The translations under genes and the position numbers were made by a program. Of a stretch of 47,329 nt of DNA, positions 37,050-44,659 are shown piece after piece. How positions within the stretch are numbered: position 1 is the stretch's first letter; every line of letters starts with the position of its first letter. The notes beneath the pieces are model-generated. The model had not been told where the DNA came from, searched no databases, and saw only the letters and a list, made by a program, of their open reading frames with translations. Source of the DNA: an uncultured Clostridia bacterium. GTDB lineage: Bacteria; Bacillota; Clostridia; Christensenellales; Aristaeellaceae. The stretch is taken from assembly GCA_937907055.1 (NCBI GenBank), contig CALCTW010000065.1:1-47329 (forward strand). Reading direction: 5' to 3'.

Positions 37050-39656
37050 TTACAGATCGATCTCCAGGCAGACCCTCTCGTCCATGCAGCTGCCGCCGGC
37101 ATACAGCCTGTAGCGTCCGGGTTCCACCACCCTCGCGCCTTCGCTTTCCATGTAGATGGCCATGTCTTCCGCGCTGACAGTGAATTCCGCCTTCCGGCAT
37201 TCACCGGCGGCAAGGTCATGCAGGCGTTCAAAGCCGATCAGCCGGCGAACAGGATGCACCGTGCCGGAGGGGGAGACACGCTGCAGATACAGCTGCGCCG
37301 CTTCGTCGCCGATGACCGCGCCGGTGTTCTTCACATTGACCGATACCTTCAGGCCGCTTCCGGCCTTTTCGGCAGTCAGATCGCTGTAGTCAAAGGTGGT
37401 GTAGGAGAGACCGTATCCAAATGGATAGAGGACCGGCTTGTCAAAATAGCGGTAGGTCCTCGGATGATTGATCAGATCATAATCCTCGATCGGCGGCAGA
37501 TCCGCGTCCTTCAGATACCATGTCATCGGCAGACGGCCAGCGGGATTGGCCTCCCCGAAGATCGCCGCGGCAAGCCCGTTGCCCAGATCCTGCGATCCGG
37601 TCGCGTTGGTCAGGATCGCGGGGATGTTCTCCTGCATCCAGTTGATCGCGTAGGGGTAATTGGTGATCAGCACGACCGCCACATTGGGGTTGACCGCGTG
37701 AATGGCTTCCACCAGTTTTTCCTGCATGGGGATCATTTCGATCGTGCCGCGGTCCACTTCCTCTTTCGCGTTGACCACAGGATCACAGCCGAGCGCCACG
37801 ATCACCTTTTTGGCCTTCGCGGCCAGCGCCTTCGCTCGTTCGATGCCGTTTGAGACCATCTCCACCGTCAGCGTTTCCGCCTCGCGCTCGGAACCGGCCC
37901 ATGCGGAGGCATTGTTGTTGCCTTCCTTGGTGTTGCTTTCCGGCGCCCTGCGGACGAGCGGATCAGTCATCAGCTTATCGTTTTCGATATAGAGGTTGCG
38001 GTTGCCGAAGCAATGGATATGGATGCCGCCTTCCTCGTCATTCCAGTATTCCGAAAGCGCCACGCTGTTCGCGTTCCTCGGCTCCGGCATCCGGACGGAC
38101 TTCTCCGTGCCGATGGTGAAGCTTTCAAATACGAACCACGAGAACGGTTCATCGGAAGAGAGCGTGACACGCCCGTCCCCGTCGACCGTCAGATATTTTC
38201 TGTACTTCGGCGCGTACAGGAAATTGCTGCCCTCGCCCCAGTTGGTCTGCTCAAAGATCACCGCGTCTTCGGCGTTATCCACCAGGATCAGTTCCGCCGG
38301 TTCCTTGTTCGCGTTGCCGCGCGGCACAGGGGCCGGTTGGCTGGCGCCGAGATATTTCCCGCGCGCCTTCAGGCGGATCAGGTTCAGCCCGTTGTCGAAC
38401 GGGATCTCGCGGCGCGCCTTCTTTTCAAGACCGGCCTTCAGCGTCACCTGATACAGCGGCTTTCCGCCGTACCAGTCCATATACCAGTGATCGGCCACAT
38501 GCCCGATCAGCGCGATGTCATCGTCTTTTTTGAAGGGCAGGAAGCCGTTTTCGTTCTTCAGCAGGATATTGGATTCCTTGCTCATCTGCAGCGAGATTCG
38601 CTTGGCCTCGTCTGTGCCCACATCGGCCATGTCCAGCTCCGCGTACGGATCCTCGGGGTCAAAGGCCCCCTGACGGATCAGCTCGGTCAGGGTGCAGAGA
38701 ATGGATTTGTCCATCTCGCTCTCGGTGATCAGACCGCGCGCATAAGCTTCACGGGCTGCCTTTTCCACCTCGCGGGCATCGCCCAGCATGGAGTCCACAC
38801 CGGCCTTTACCCCCTCCGCCAGCGTCTCCGCGTGGGATTCAAAATAGTGGTGGAAGGTCACGGTCTGCAGAAAATCGCCGCCGTCGGTCATCGCGTACCG
38901 GATGCCCCATTGATCCTTCAGAATGTCCTGCACCTCATGGTTCAGCATGGCGGGCAGATGATTGATCTCATTATAGGAGGTCATCACGCCCTCGGCATGC
39001 CCCTCCGCCGCGCAGTAGCGATAGGGCTCCAGCTCGTAATCGTGCTTCACCTTCTCGCTGACCTCGGCATTGGTCACACAGCGCTGCCATTCCTGATTAT
39101 TGGCGTAAAAATGCTTCAGCACCGCGGCGGTGCGCACACGGTCGCCCCGTTCGCCGGGCGCGACGGGGGAGCCGTCATAGTTGTGCTCATCCTGCATGCC
39201 CCTGATATATTCGGAGGCCATTTTACCGGTGAGGTACGGGTCCTCGCCGTAGCCCTCCTCCGTGCGCCCCCAGCGGGGATCGCGGCACAGGTCGATCGTT
39301 GGCCCCAGACGGCAGTGTCCTTCCTTGCCCACCGCGTTGCTGAACGCGCGGGATTCCCTGCCGGTCACGTCGCCGGCTTTGCGGATCAGCTCGCGGTCAA
39401 AGGTCGCGGCCATGCCGATGGGCTGGGTGAAGGAGGTCGTCGGCGTGGGGGGATAAGTTTCCCACTGACCGGCTCTGGCCTGTACGCCGTGCGCGCCTTC
39501 GCCGCTGCAGGCGGATACATGGATGCCCAGACGGTCGTTATTCAGCCTGAGCGTAAAGCAGCGGAATTTTTCCTCCAGTGTCATCTGGGAGATCAGCCAT
39601 TTCGCGCGTTCCTGTACAGAAAGGTTTGTGTCATAAAGCGGCGTGTGATGATCCAT
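37050..39656 (-). CDS. Glycoside hydrolase family 3 (beta-glucosidase/beta-xylosidase type)
   Basis: An 868-residue GH3 enzyme. The N-terminal barrel carries the likely nucleophile D258 in AMTDGGDF, after the PTIDLCRDPRWGRTEEGYGEDP segment typical of the family. The alpha/beta sandwich (~330-640) is interrupted by an insert (~410-560, FEQTNWGEGSNFLYAPKYR and related) that looks like a beta-trefoil or fascin-like carbohydrate-binding module. The C-terminal fibronectin III-like domain follows LYPFGYGLSYTTF. There is no signal peptide, so it acts in the cytoplasm on imported beta-linked oligosaccharides. GGAG precedes the ATG. Confidence 0.93.
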   Translation of the reverse strand: MDHHTPLYDTNLSVQERAKWLISQMTLEEKFRCFTLRLNNDRLGIHVSACSGEGAHGVQARAGQWETYPPTPTTSFTQPIGMAATFDRELIRKAGDVTGRESRAFSNAVGKEGHCRLGPTIDLCRDPRWGRTEEGYGEDPYLTGKMASEYIRGMQDEHNYDGSPVAPGERGDRVRTAAVLKHFYANNQEWQRCVTNAEVSEKVKHDYELEPYRYCAAEGHAEGVMTSYNEINHLPAMLNHEVQDILKDQWGIRYAMTDGGDFLQTVTFHHYFESHAETLAEGVKAGVDSMLGDAREVEKAAREAYARGLITESEMDKSILCTLTELIRQGAFDPEDPYAELDMADVGTDEAKRISLQMSKESNILLKNENGFLPFKKDDDIALIGHVADHWYMDWYGGKPLYQVTLKAGLEKKARREIPFDNGLNLIRLKARGKYLGASQPAPVPRGNANKEPAELILVDNAEDAVIFEQTNWGEGSNFLYAPKYRKYLTVDGDGRVTLSSDEPFSWFVFESFTIGTEKSVRMPEPRNANSVALSEYWNDEEGGIHIHCFGNRNLYIENDKLMTDPLVRRAPESNTKEGNNNASAWAGSEREAETLTVEMVSNGIERAKALAAKAKKVIVALGCDPVVNAKEEVDRGTIEMIPMQEKLVEAIHAVNPNVAVVLITNYPYAINWMQENIPAILTNATGSQDLGNGLAAAIFGEANPAGRLPMTWYLKDADLPPIEDYDLINHPRTYRYFDKPVLYPFGYGLSYTTFDYSDLTAEKAGSGLKVSVNVKNTGAVIGDEAAQLYLQRVSPSGTVHPVRRLIGFERLHDLAAGECRKAEFTVSAEDMAIYMESEGARVVEPGRYRLYAGGSCMDERVCLEIDL

Positions 39657-39672
39657 ATCGTACTCCGTTTCT

Positions 39673-39727
39673 GCGATCGTAATTGATGAAACCGATGTCC
39701 TGATTATATCATATCGCGGTCGTAATT
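39673..39727 (-). promoter_or_regulatory. Promoter region of the GH3 gene with paired direct repeats
   Basis: A TATAAT (minus strand, 39703-39708) lies ~45 bp before the start; no convincing -35. GCGATCGTAATT (39673-39684) and GCGGTCGTAATT (39716-39727) match 11 of 12 bases and flank the -10, suggesting a regulator site. Confidence 0.45.
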
Positions 39728-39784
39728 ATTGGACACAAATATTGAACAAATATACATTTCCTCTTTCGGCGCGCGGGGAAGGGA

Positions 39785-41827
39785 TCACGGCCTGTAATAG
39801 TTCTGATACCACGTGTAACGGGAGAAGAACGTGGGGATCTCCTTCTCGGTAAAGTTTTCCGGGATCATTTTCCGCAGCACATCGCCGAAATACTGTTCCA
39901 CTTCGGTATCCTTCAGCTTCAGCGCCTTCTGCATCAGAAACACGCTCACGGCCGGTTTGCGCCGGGCGTGATTCTTAATGGCGTTCACGTTCTGCTGCCA
40001 TTCATTCATGGAAAGGTTCTTCCACCGGGCGATGTGCCTTGGCAGGATCACGGAAAGTGTATCTGCCCAGGTGTCGAATTTCGGCTTCACATCGTACCAC
40101 ATAAAGCACTTTTCCAGCATTTCCGCGTATCGTTTCAGAAAACGGTCCTTCATCTCGGGCACATTCAGCAGGGCGTTCAGCGGTTCATGCCGGAAGCCCT
40201 GATATTTGCCGTTCACGGGGCGGATGTAATACTCGATGGGGGAGGTGTCGGTCTCGTTATTGTTAAAGCCGGCCTCCACATCAAAGAGCAGATACTTCCA
40301 TTTTCCGCCGGGCACGCGGTACATGCGCACGTTGGTAAAATCGCTGTTGCCGATGATGATCTCAAACAGCGCGTGAGTGAACAGGCTGTCCACATCCAGC
40401 CGCTCCGTCACAAAGGCCAGGTTCTCCGGCACGTTCAGATCCTTCGTCTTGCAGAAATCCACCAGTTCCAGCCAGTCGGCGTTATCGCCGTTCTGCACAT
40501 AGGCGTCCGATCCGCTGCGGGCCAGAATGTCGATCCGGTCGATCTCATCCTCGTCCGTCACGCCCTCCCACTGGGCTACAAAATACTTGTTGATCTTCTC
40601 CCGCAGGTTGTAATGCCCGCGGTATTCGCCGTTGATATACACCTCGATCGCCAGCGCGTCCTGATAGATCAGATCCAGCCCCTCCGCCATGGAGGAGATC
40701 ACGGGATCACGCAACCGGGTGGAAAAGGCGTCGCTGTTCGCGCTGCGCAGCAGCAGGGATTTGTAGGAGGTGTAATCGCGGTTGGGGAAGGGGTTAAAAT
40801 TGAAGCGGCTTTCCCCGTAGGCCGGGCGCGCGTAGATGGCAATGGATTTCTGCGTGTTCTGCCGCGCGCTGTGCCCGGCAGCCGTGAAGGTGCCCGTCTG
40901 ATTGATCAGGCAGCTGCCGGAAATATCAAAGTATTCGATGTTGGTGGGGTATTCCAGCTCTTTTTCATAGTTGGGCGTGCTGCCGGTGCCGCGGGCCAGC
41001 GCGCCGGTCTTGCTGTCAAAAAGATATTTCTCGTCTGTGATCAGGCACACCACCGGCACATCCTGCGGCTCGTTGATCAGGTAGGTCGCGCTCACAACCG
41101 CGCTGGGCACAGCATCCTCACGGAAGGCGCGCACGCGCAGCACACCGGTCTCGCTGAAGGCGATCCCCTCCTGCGGCAGCGCCTTGCTTTTTTCGGTTGG
41201 GGTGGAGCCGTCCAGCGTGTATCGCAGGGTATCGCCCGCCGTGCCCGCGGCATGCACAGTGATGCTGCCCGCGTAAAAGCCGCCGCTTTCGCTGATCACC
41301 GGCGTGTCGCAGCGGGAGGCATAGCCCTCCTTCGGGTTGGCCTTTCCGGGGGTATCGGAGGCGAGGAAAAGGTATTCGCTCCCGCCGCCCGGCAGCCCCC
41401 AGCTGATCGTGCCGTATTGCGAAGGCACATACAGGCTGTCCATCACGGTCACGCCGTCAGCAGCGGTCAGCACCAGTGTCGCGCCCTTGGAGGAGATCTT
41501 GAAGGGCGTATAGTAGGTGCCGTTCCGTCCGGGGTCATGCTCCTCGCCCGTGCAGTACACCAGCAGGAAACTGCCGCCCTTCAGCTTCGTCCCAGCAGGA
41601 AATTGCCACTTCAGGGGCTTATCCGGGTTGTTGCTCAGGTAACAGCCGCTCAGGTCCGCGGTGCTCTTGCCGTTGTTGTACAGCTCCAACCAGTCATAGG
41701 CTTCGCCGTTCGTATAGGTGCCGTTCTGCGCCATCACTTCGTTGATGATCACCTCTGCCTGCGCGGCGCCGCACAGCAGCAGGAGCATCGCGCCCAGAAC
41801 GATCAGGCTTTTACAGATATTTTTCAT
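39785..41827 (-). CDS. Secreted CotH-kinase family protein with lamin-tail domain
   Basis: 680 residues. The N-terminus is a signal peptide (MKNICKSLIVLGAMLLLLCGAAQA). Next come a lamin tail domain (~18-140; INEVMAQNGTYTNGEAYDWLELYN), a chitobiase-like C-terminal domain (~165-245; TLRYTLDGSTPT) and a CotH kinase-like domain (~270-620), a family that phosphorylates spore-coat or other surface proteins. It probably acts on exported proteins or as part of an extracellular assembly; the substrate is unknown. The start at MKNICKSL follows AAAGGAAA; the longer frame to 41878 is not used. It overlaps the start of the preceding small gene. Confidence 0.88.
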   Translation of the reverse strand: MKNICKSLIVLGAMLLLLCGAAQAEVIINEVMAQNGTYTNGEAYDWLELYNNGKSTADLSGCYLSNNPDKPLKWQFPAGTKLKGGSFLLVYCTGEEHDPGRNGTYYTPFKISSKGATLVLTAADGVTVMDSLYVPSQYGTISWGLPGGGSEYLFLASDTPGKANPKEGYASRCDTPVISESGGFYAGSITVHAAGTAGDTLRYTLDGSTPTEKSKALPQEGIAFSETGVLRVRAFREDAVPSAVVSATYLINEPQDVPVVCLITDEKYLFDSKTGALARGTGSTPNYEKELEYPTNIEYFDISGSCLINQTGTFTAAGHSARQNTQKSIAIYARPAYGESRFNFNPFPNRDYTSYKSLLLRSANSDAFSTRLRDPVISSMAEGLDLIYQDALAIEVYINGEYRGHYNLREKINKYFVAQWEGVTDEDEIDRIDILARSGSDAYVQNGDNADWLELVDFCKTKDLNVPENLAFVTERLDVDSLFTHALFEIIIGNSDFTNVRMYRVPGGKWKYLLFDVEAGFNNNETDTSPIEYYIRPVNGKYQGFRHEPLNALLNVPEMKDRFLKRYAEMLEKCFMWYDVKPKFDTWADTLSVILPRHIARWKNLSMNEWQQNVNAIKNHARRKPAVSVFLMQKALKLKDTEVEQYFGDVLRKMIPENFTEKEIPTFFSRYTWYQNYYRP

Positions 41828-42098
41828 TGAATTTCCTTTTTGCTTCCGGATTGATAAATTCGATCTCCATCCGGTCAAAATCTACGCTTTCGATAAAGTG
41901 ATCCGGCAGAAAACGGGTCTGGCTGAAGCTTTCCCAATCCCGTTCATGCTTTTCGATCACCATCGGGCGCGGCACATCCAGCTTGCGGCAGCATTCCTCC
42001 AGCGCGTCCTGCCACGAATCCAGCGTGCAGGGATAAGTGGTATCGCGCAGAATGCGGTTGTGCCTGATCAGTCGCACCCAAAGACTTGTATTCGCCAT
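41811..42098 (-). CDS. Conserved hypothetical protein, 95 residues
   Basis: A soluble 95-residue protein with no signal or membrane segment, upstream of and overlapping (17 nt) the CotH-kinase gene, so probably the first gene of that unit. GGAGG lies just before MANTSLWVRL. It shows motifs such as DALEECCRKLDVPRPMVIEKH and a basic C-terminus. No family is recognised. Its close coupling suggests a role with the CotH protein. Confidence 0.65.
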   Translation of the reverse strand: MANTSLWVRLIRHNRILRDTTYPCTLDSWQDALEECCRKLDVPRPMVIEKHERDWESFSQTRFLPDHFIESVDFDRMEIEFINPEAKRKFNEKYL

Positions 42099-42438
42099 AA
42101 TTCCTCCGCAAATGGTCACCGGCGCGTTTTCCGCCCCCGTTCAGGGAGCGCTCCGGTGCTCTACCATCCTATTTTATTGCGCGGCGCGTTGGGTGTCAAT
42201 ACGACCGCCGCGCGGACCTTCCGCCATCCGCCGAACACAGCTTCTGTTCTGATCAATATGCCGGGAAAACCCCGCGCGCGGATCGATCCCTCCGCGTTTT
42301 TTTCGTACCCCGATCCCGCCGCGGGATCAGACCCGGCCCGGGCCGCGAACCCTGCCGGCCCTGGGCCTTCCTGATGGCTTTTTCATCGTCTCTCATCGCC
42401 TCCGGGGCAGCCATTCTTACCAAATTTGAAAAAAGGGA
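42099..42438. other. GC-rich intergenic region, no supported gene
   Basis: A ~340-bp gap between the divergent small gene and the tRNA operon. It contains a plus-strand hairpin CGCGGA/TCCGCG (42277-42296) followed by seven T residues, and the palindrome GATCCCG-CC-GCGGGATC-like segment near 42320. The hairpin with T-run looks like a terminator, but I see no gene it would terminate; a small RNA upstream cannot be excluded. Confidence 0.5.
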
Positions 42439-42467
42439 TTGACAAAACCATGATCCCTTGCTATACT
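42439..42467 (+). promoter_or_regulatory. Promoter of the tRNA-Ser operon
   Basis: TTGACA (42439-42444), 17-bp spacer, extended -10 TGC-TATACT (box 42462-42467). Confidence 0.9.
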
Positions 42468-42496
42468 ACATAAGCGCTGTTAAGAGGCTGCCTCAT

Positions 42497-42586
<90 letters not shown>

Positions 42587-42643
42587 TTTTTCTTTTCAGC
42601 ACGCCGGGTGTACGGTCCACACACGGTCACAAGTTCACATCAT

Positions 42644-42735
42644 GGAGAAGTACCCAAGAGGCCGAAGGGGCTCCCCTGCTAAGGGAGTAGTCTGGGATAA
42701 CCGGAGCGAGAGTTCAAATCTCTCCTTCTCCGCCA
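42644..42735 (+). tRNA. tRNA-Ser (anticodon GCT)
   Basis: A second class II tRNA 58 bp downstream. Acceptor GGAGAAG/CTTCTCC, anticodon stem CTCCC/GGGAG with loop CTGCTAA (anticodon 42678-42680), long variable arm, TTCAAATC T loop, encoded CCA. It reads AGC/AGU serine codons. Confidence 0.96.
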
Positions 42736-42768
42736 AAGCACCTGATCTGTAAAGATCGGGTGCTTTTT
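42736..42768 (+). terminator. Terminator of the tRNA operon
   Basis: AAGCACCTGATCT pairs with AGATCGGGTGCTT (one G-T), loop GTAA, then a T-run. Confidence 0.9.
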
Positions 42769-42801
42769 CGTGCCTGAAGATCGCGCGTTCGTTCTATCTT
42801 T

Positions 42802-43113
42802 TCACGCCGCGCGCCCCCATTCCCCAAAAACAAAAAAAGAGCCTTCGGGCTCGTCGGTCGTCAGCAGGGAAGAAGCGGTTACGGAAGTCACCAGAATGGC
42901 ATCCATGGGCACCTGCAGCAGGGTGCTGAGGGCCAGCAGGTTATCCACGGAGGGGAGAGAAGCGCCGCTCTGCCATTTGTAGATGGCCTGCGGGGCGTCA
43001 AACCCGAAATAATCCTGCAGATCCCGCACAGAAAGACCGCGCTGCCTGCGCAGTTCCGCAATGTGCTTGCCGGTGGCTTCAAGGTCGATCGTCGGAAAGA
43101 AAGTAACTTTCAT
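42802..43113 (-). CDS. XRE-family HTH regulator
   Basis: A 103-residue protein with a Cro/C1-type helix-turn-helix at ~16-70 (GKHIAELRRQRGLSVRDLQDYFG ... AIYKWQSGASLPSVDNLLALS) and a short C-terminal region. AGGAGG (43121-43126 on the minus strand) sets the start at 43113 rather than 43173. It is divergent from the structured RNA and may bind the inverted repeat at that RNA's promoter; the pair resembles an autoregulated repressor locus of a mobile or defence element. Confidence 0.9.
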   Translation of the reverse strand: MKVTFFPTIDLEATGKHIAELRRQRGLSVRDLQDYFGFDAPQAIYKWQSGASLPSVDNLLALSTLLQVPMDAILVTSVTASSLLTTDEPEGSFFVFGEWGRAA

Positions 43114-43173
43114 CACAATACCTCCTGCCATATGCAATTTGTCGGTCGTTCGTGTTCTTCGCGCGTGAGGCAT

Positions 43174-43202
43174 ATTTTAGCAGAGAACACCCGGCTTTGC
43201 AA
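43174..43202 (-). promoter_or_regulatory. Promoter of the XRE regulator
   Basis: Minus strand: TTGCAA (43197-43202), 17-bp spacer, extended -10 TGC-TAAAAT (43174-43179). Confidence 0.75.
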
Positions 43203-43320
43203 CCCCCTTTTTTGTGATTTTTTGTTATTTTTCGGGCGTTTTTGAAAACCATTTGGGAGAATTCGTGAAAAGCTTTTGAAAAATGGCTTTTGACCGGCAA
43301 AACATCATGAAAAATGTCGT

Positions 43321-43345
43321 TTGTGGTACTATAATATGACCACAA
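43321..43345 (+). promoter_or_regulatory. -10 box of the structured RNA inside a 7-bp inverted repeat (putative operator)
   Basis: TATAAT (43330-43335) is the likely -10. TTGTGGT (43321-43327) and ACCACAA (43339-43345) are perfect inverted repeats placed symmetrically around it, centres 18 bp apart, as for a dimeric HTH repressor. No strong -35 is seen, so an activator or a weak promoter is possible. Confidence 0.65.
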
Positions 43346-43358
43346 CCTCTTCTTAGAG

Positions 43359-43461
43359 GCACTACACCCCGGCACTTTCACCGGGGTTTGAAACATCCAT
43401 TTGGATGAATGATCTTCTACACATAGCGCTACATCCCGGTCTTTGCACCGGGATCTGAAAC
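43359..43461 (+). CRISPR. Possible two-repeat, one-spacer mini CRISPR array, type VI-D-like repeat
   Basis: Repeat 1 (43359-43394) and repeat 2 (43426-43461) are each 36 nt, 28 of 36 identical, 31 nt apart. Both fold into a hairpin: CCCCGG/CCGGGG in repeat 1, TCCCGG/CCGGGA in repeat 2. The change at position 9 (C to T) is matched by position 28 (G to A), keeping the pair. Repeat 1 ends CGGGGTTTGAAAC, which by recall is also the 3' end of a characterised Cas13d repeat of the same 36-nt length; the ACTACACCCC 5' half is also of that type. Against: only two repeats, the spacer has its own hairpin, repeat 2 is degenerate, and no cas gene is in the window. Confidence 0.4.
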
Positions 43462-43529
43462 CGGCGGAGAAGGCAATGCGCCATCCTTCGCCGTGTCATT
43501 CTCCGGCTGATAACAGCATGGATCCAATC

Positions 43530-43564
43530 AAAAAAGAGCTTCCATTCGTGGAGGCTCTTTTTTT
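43530..43564 (+). terminator. Terminator of the structured RNA
   Basis: GAGCTTCCA pairs with TGGAGGCTC (one G-T) around TTCG, flanked by six A and seven T. Confidence 0.92.
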
Positions 43565-43578
43565 CAACTACAGGTTGA

Positions 43579-43607
43579 ATGACAATCGCGCCGCGCCCTG
43601 CTATCAT
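43579..43607 (+). promoter_or_regulatory. Promoter of the small basic protein / ClpP-like genes
   Basis: ATGACA (43579-43584), 17-bp spacer, extended -10 TGC-TATCAT (box 43602-43607). Confidence 0.7.
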
Positions 43608-43637
43608 GATCCCGTAATCACGAAAGGGGTGAGCCGT

Positions 43638-43811
43638 GTGAAAGAAACCAAACTTGTTTCTCCGGCCAAGATGAGCAAGAAAGCGCGCCGCGAGCTTTAT
43701 GCCGCCCGGCGCGGCAGCTGGGATGGCGTTGTGCCGGTCACGCGCGTGATCCCAAACAAGAAAAAGGACGCGAAATCCGCGCGCAAAGCAACCCAGTACG
43801 AAAACGACTGA
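43638..43811 (+). CDS. Small basic conserved protein
   Basis: A 57-residue, strongly basic protein starting at GTG with AAAGGGG upstream. It contains MSKKARRELYAARRGSWDG and PVTRVIPNKKKD, a pattern (KKARRE ... RxxW ... PVTR ... KK) I recall from other small clostridial proteins of unknown function. Likely nucleic-acid or ribosome associated, by composition only. It precedes the ClpP-like gene by 18 bp and shares its promoter. Confidence 0.7.
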   Translation: MKETKLVSPAKMSKKARRELYAARRGSWDGVVPVTRVIPNKKKDAKSARKATQYEND

Positions 43812-43829
43812 ACAGAAAGGGGAATGTCC

Positions 43830-44480
43830 ATGAATAAGCAATTTGAAACCGCGCCGTTCCCGGTGCAGCTTCCCGAAATCACCCGTACCGTCATCCGGCA
43901 GATGAGCCCTGGCCTGCCCGTGCCGGATCTGGTCAGCTACTACGTGCTGGAAAAGGAGCGTGTCATCTATCTGGAGCACGATGTGGATGAAAAGCTCCTG
44001 AACATTCAGCGCATGATCCTGCGCTGGAACATGGAGGATCGTCAGCTTCCGCCCGCGGAGCGCCGGCCCATCCGCCTGTGTATTTTCTCCTACGGCGGTA
44101 ATTCGGATTATATGTGGGCGCTGGTGGATACCATCGAGGCCAGCGAAACGCCGGTCTATACCATCAACGCGGGCATGGCCGCCTCGGCAGCCGGCATCAT
44201 TTATCTGGCTGGGCACAGGCGCTTCATGCTGTCCCACAGCAAACTGCTCATCCACGAAGGCTCCGCCAGCATGTCCGGTGACGCGGTGAAGGTGATCGAC
44301 GCCGGTGAAAACTACAAAAAGATGATGAAGCAGATGAAGGAATATGTCCTCAGCCGCACCGCCATCAGCGCCGCGGCGCTCAATAAGCAGCGCTGCCACG
44401 ATTGGGAGCTGGACGCGGCCTACTGCCTGGAGCACGGCGTGTGCGATGCCGTCATCCGCAAGCTCAGCGAGGTCATGTAA
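43830..44480 (+). CDS. ClpP-like serine protease (peptidase family S14)
   Basis: A 216-residue S14-family protein. The catalytic triad is visible: S119 in GMAASAAG, H142 in KLLIHEGS and D191 in HDWELDAAYCLEHG, aligned to the Ser/His/Asp of ClpP. The Gly-rich SYGGN oxyanion region is present (FSYGGNSDYMW). It departs from housekeeping ClpP in many places (shorter, N-terminus diverged, GMAASAAG rather than GQAAS), resembling the phage- or island-borne ClpP paralogues. No ClpX/ClpA is encoded here. AAGGGG is 7 nt before the ATG at 43830; 43824 is a less likely start. Confidence 0.88.
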   Translation: MNKQFETAPFPVQLPEITRTVIRQMSPGLPVPDLVSYYVLEKERVIYLEHDVDEKLLNIQRMILRWNMEDRQLPPAERRPIRLCIFSYGGNSDYMWALVDTIEASETPVYTINAGMAASAAGIIYLAGHRRFMLSHSKLLIHEGSASMSGDAVKVIDAGENYKKMMKQMKEYVLSRTAISAAALNKQRCHDWELDAAYCLEHGVCDAVIRKLSEVM

Positions 44481-44517
44481 AAGTTATATATTAAGTTCAG
44501 GATCGGATCAGCATGAC

Positions 44518-44550
44518 GATACACTTTCTGTGAAAGTCTGTATCTTTGTT
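44518..44550 (+). terminator. Probable terminator of the ClpP-like gene
   Basis: GATACA-CTTTC pairs with GAAAG-TC-TGTATC (a 2-nt bulge), then TTTGTT. Confidence 0.6.
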
Positions 44551-44607
44551 ATTGAATAACCCTTGAGGCGAAAAGGCTGATATTTTCTGTACTTTCCTTG
44601 ATTTGTA

Positions 44608-44616
44608 TGTTATACT
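44608..44616 (+). promoter_or_regulatory. Extended -10 of hsdMS
   Basis: TGT-TATACT (box 44611-44616) about 45 bp before hsdM; the -35 region is weak. Confidence 0.55.
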
Positions 44617-44659
44617 CATTTTGATGTTTTATATTGTCTGCAATAAAGGAGTACTGAAA

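Larger units (their letters stand above)
43342..43564 (+). ncRNA. Structured noncoding RNA with two CRISPR-like repeat hairpins
   Basis: From a -10 box at 43330-43335 to an intrinsic terminator at 43530-43564, there is no gene with a ribosome site. The predicted RNA holds: a hairpin CCTCT-TCTT-AGAGG (43346-43359, arm overlapping the first repeat by one base); repeat hairpin 1; a hairpin CATCC-ATTT-GGATG (43394-43407); repeat hairpin 2; a region that can pair CGGCG..AAGG with CCTTCGCCG or, alternatively, CGGAGAA with TTCTCCG; and the terminator. It lies between the XRE regulator (divergent) and the small basic protein / ClpP-like genes. No named RNA family is recognised. Confidence 0.6.

Noticed and set aside
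37414..37430. 12-nt match of the putative spacer to the GH3 gene
   Set aside because: The match (ATCCATTTGGAT) encodes the common YPFGY motif, is nearly palindromic, and does not extend; expected by chance at about this length.
43359..43461. Type III toxin-antitoxin (ToxIN-like) antitoxin RNA
   Set aside because: Repeats are separated by 31 nt rather than contiguous, and no ToxN-like toxin gene follows.
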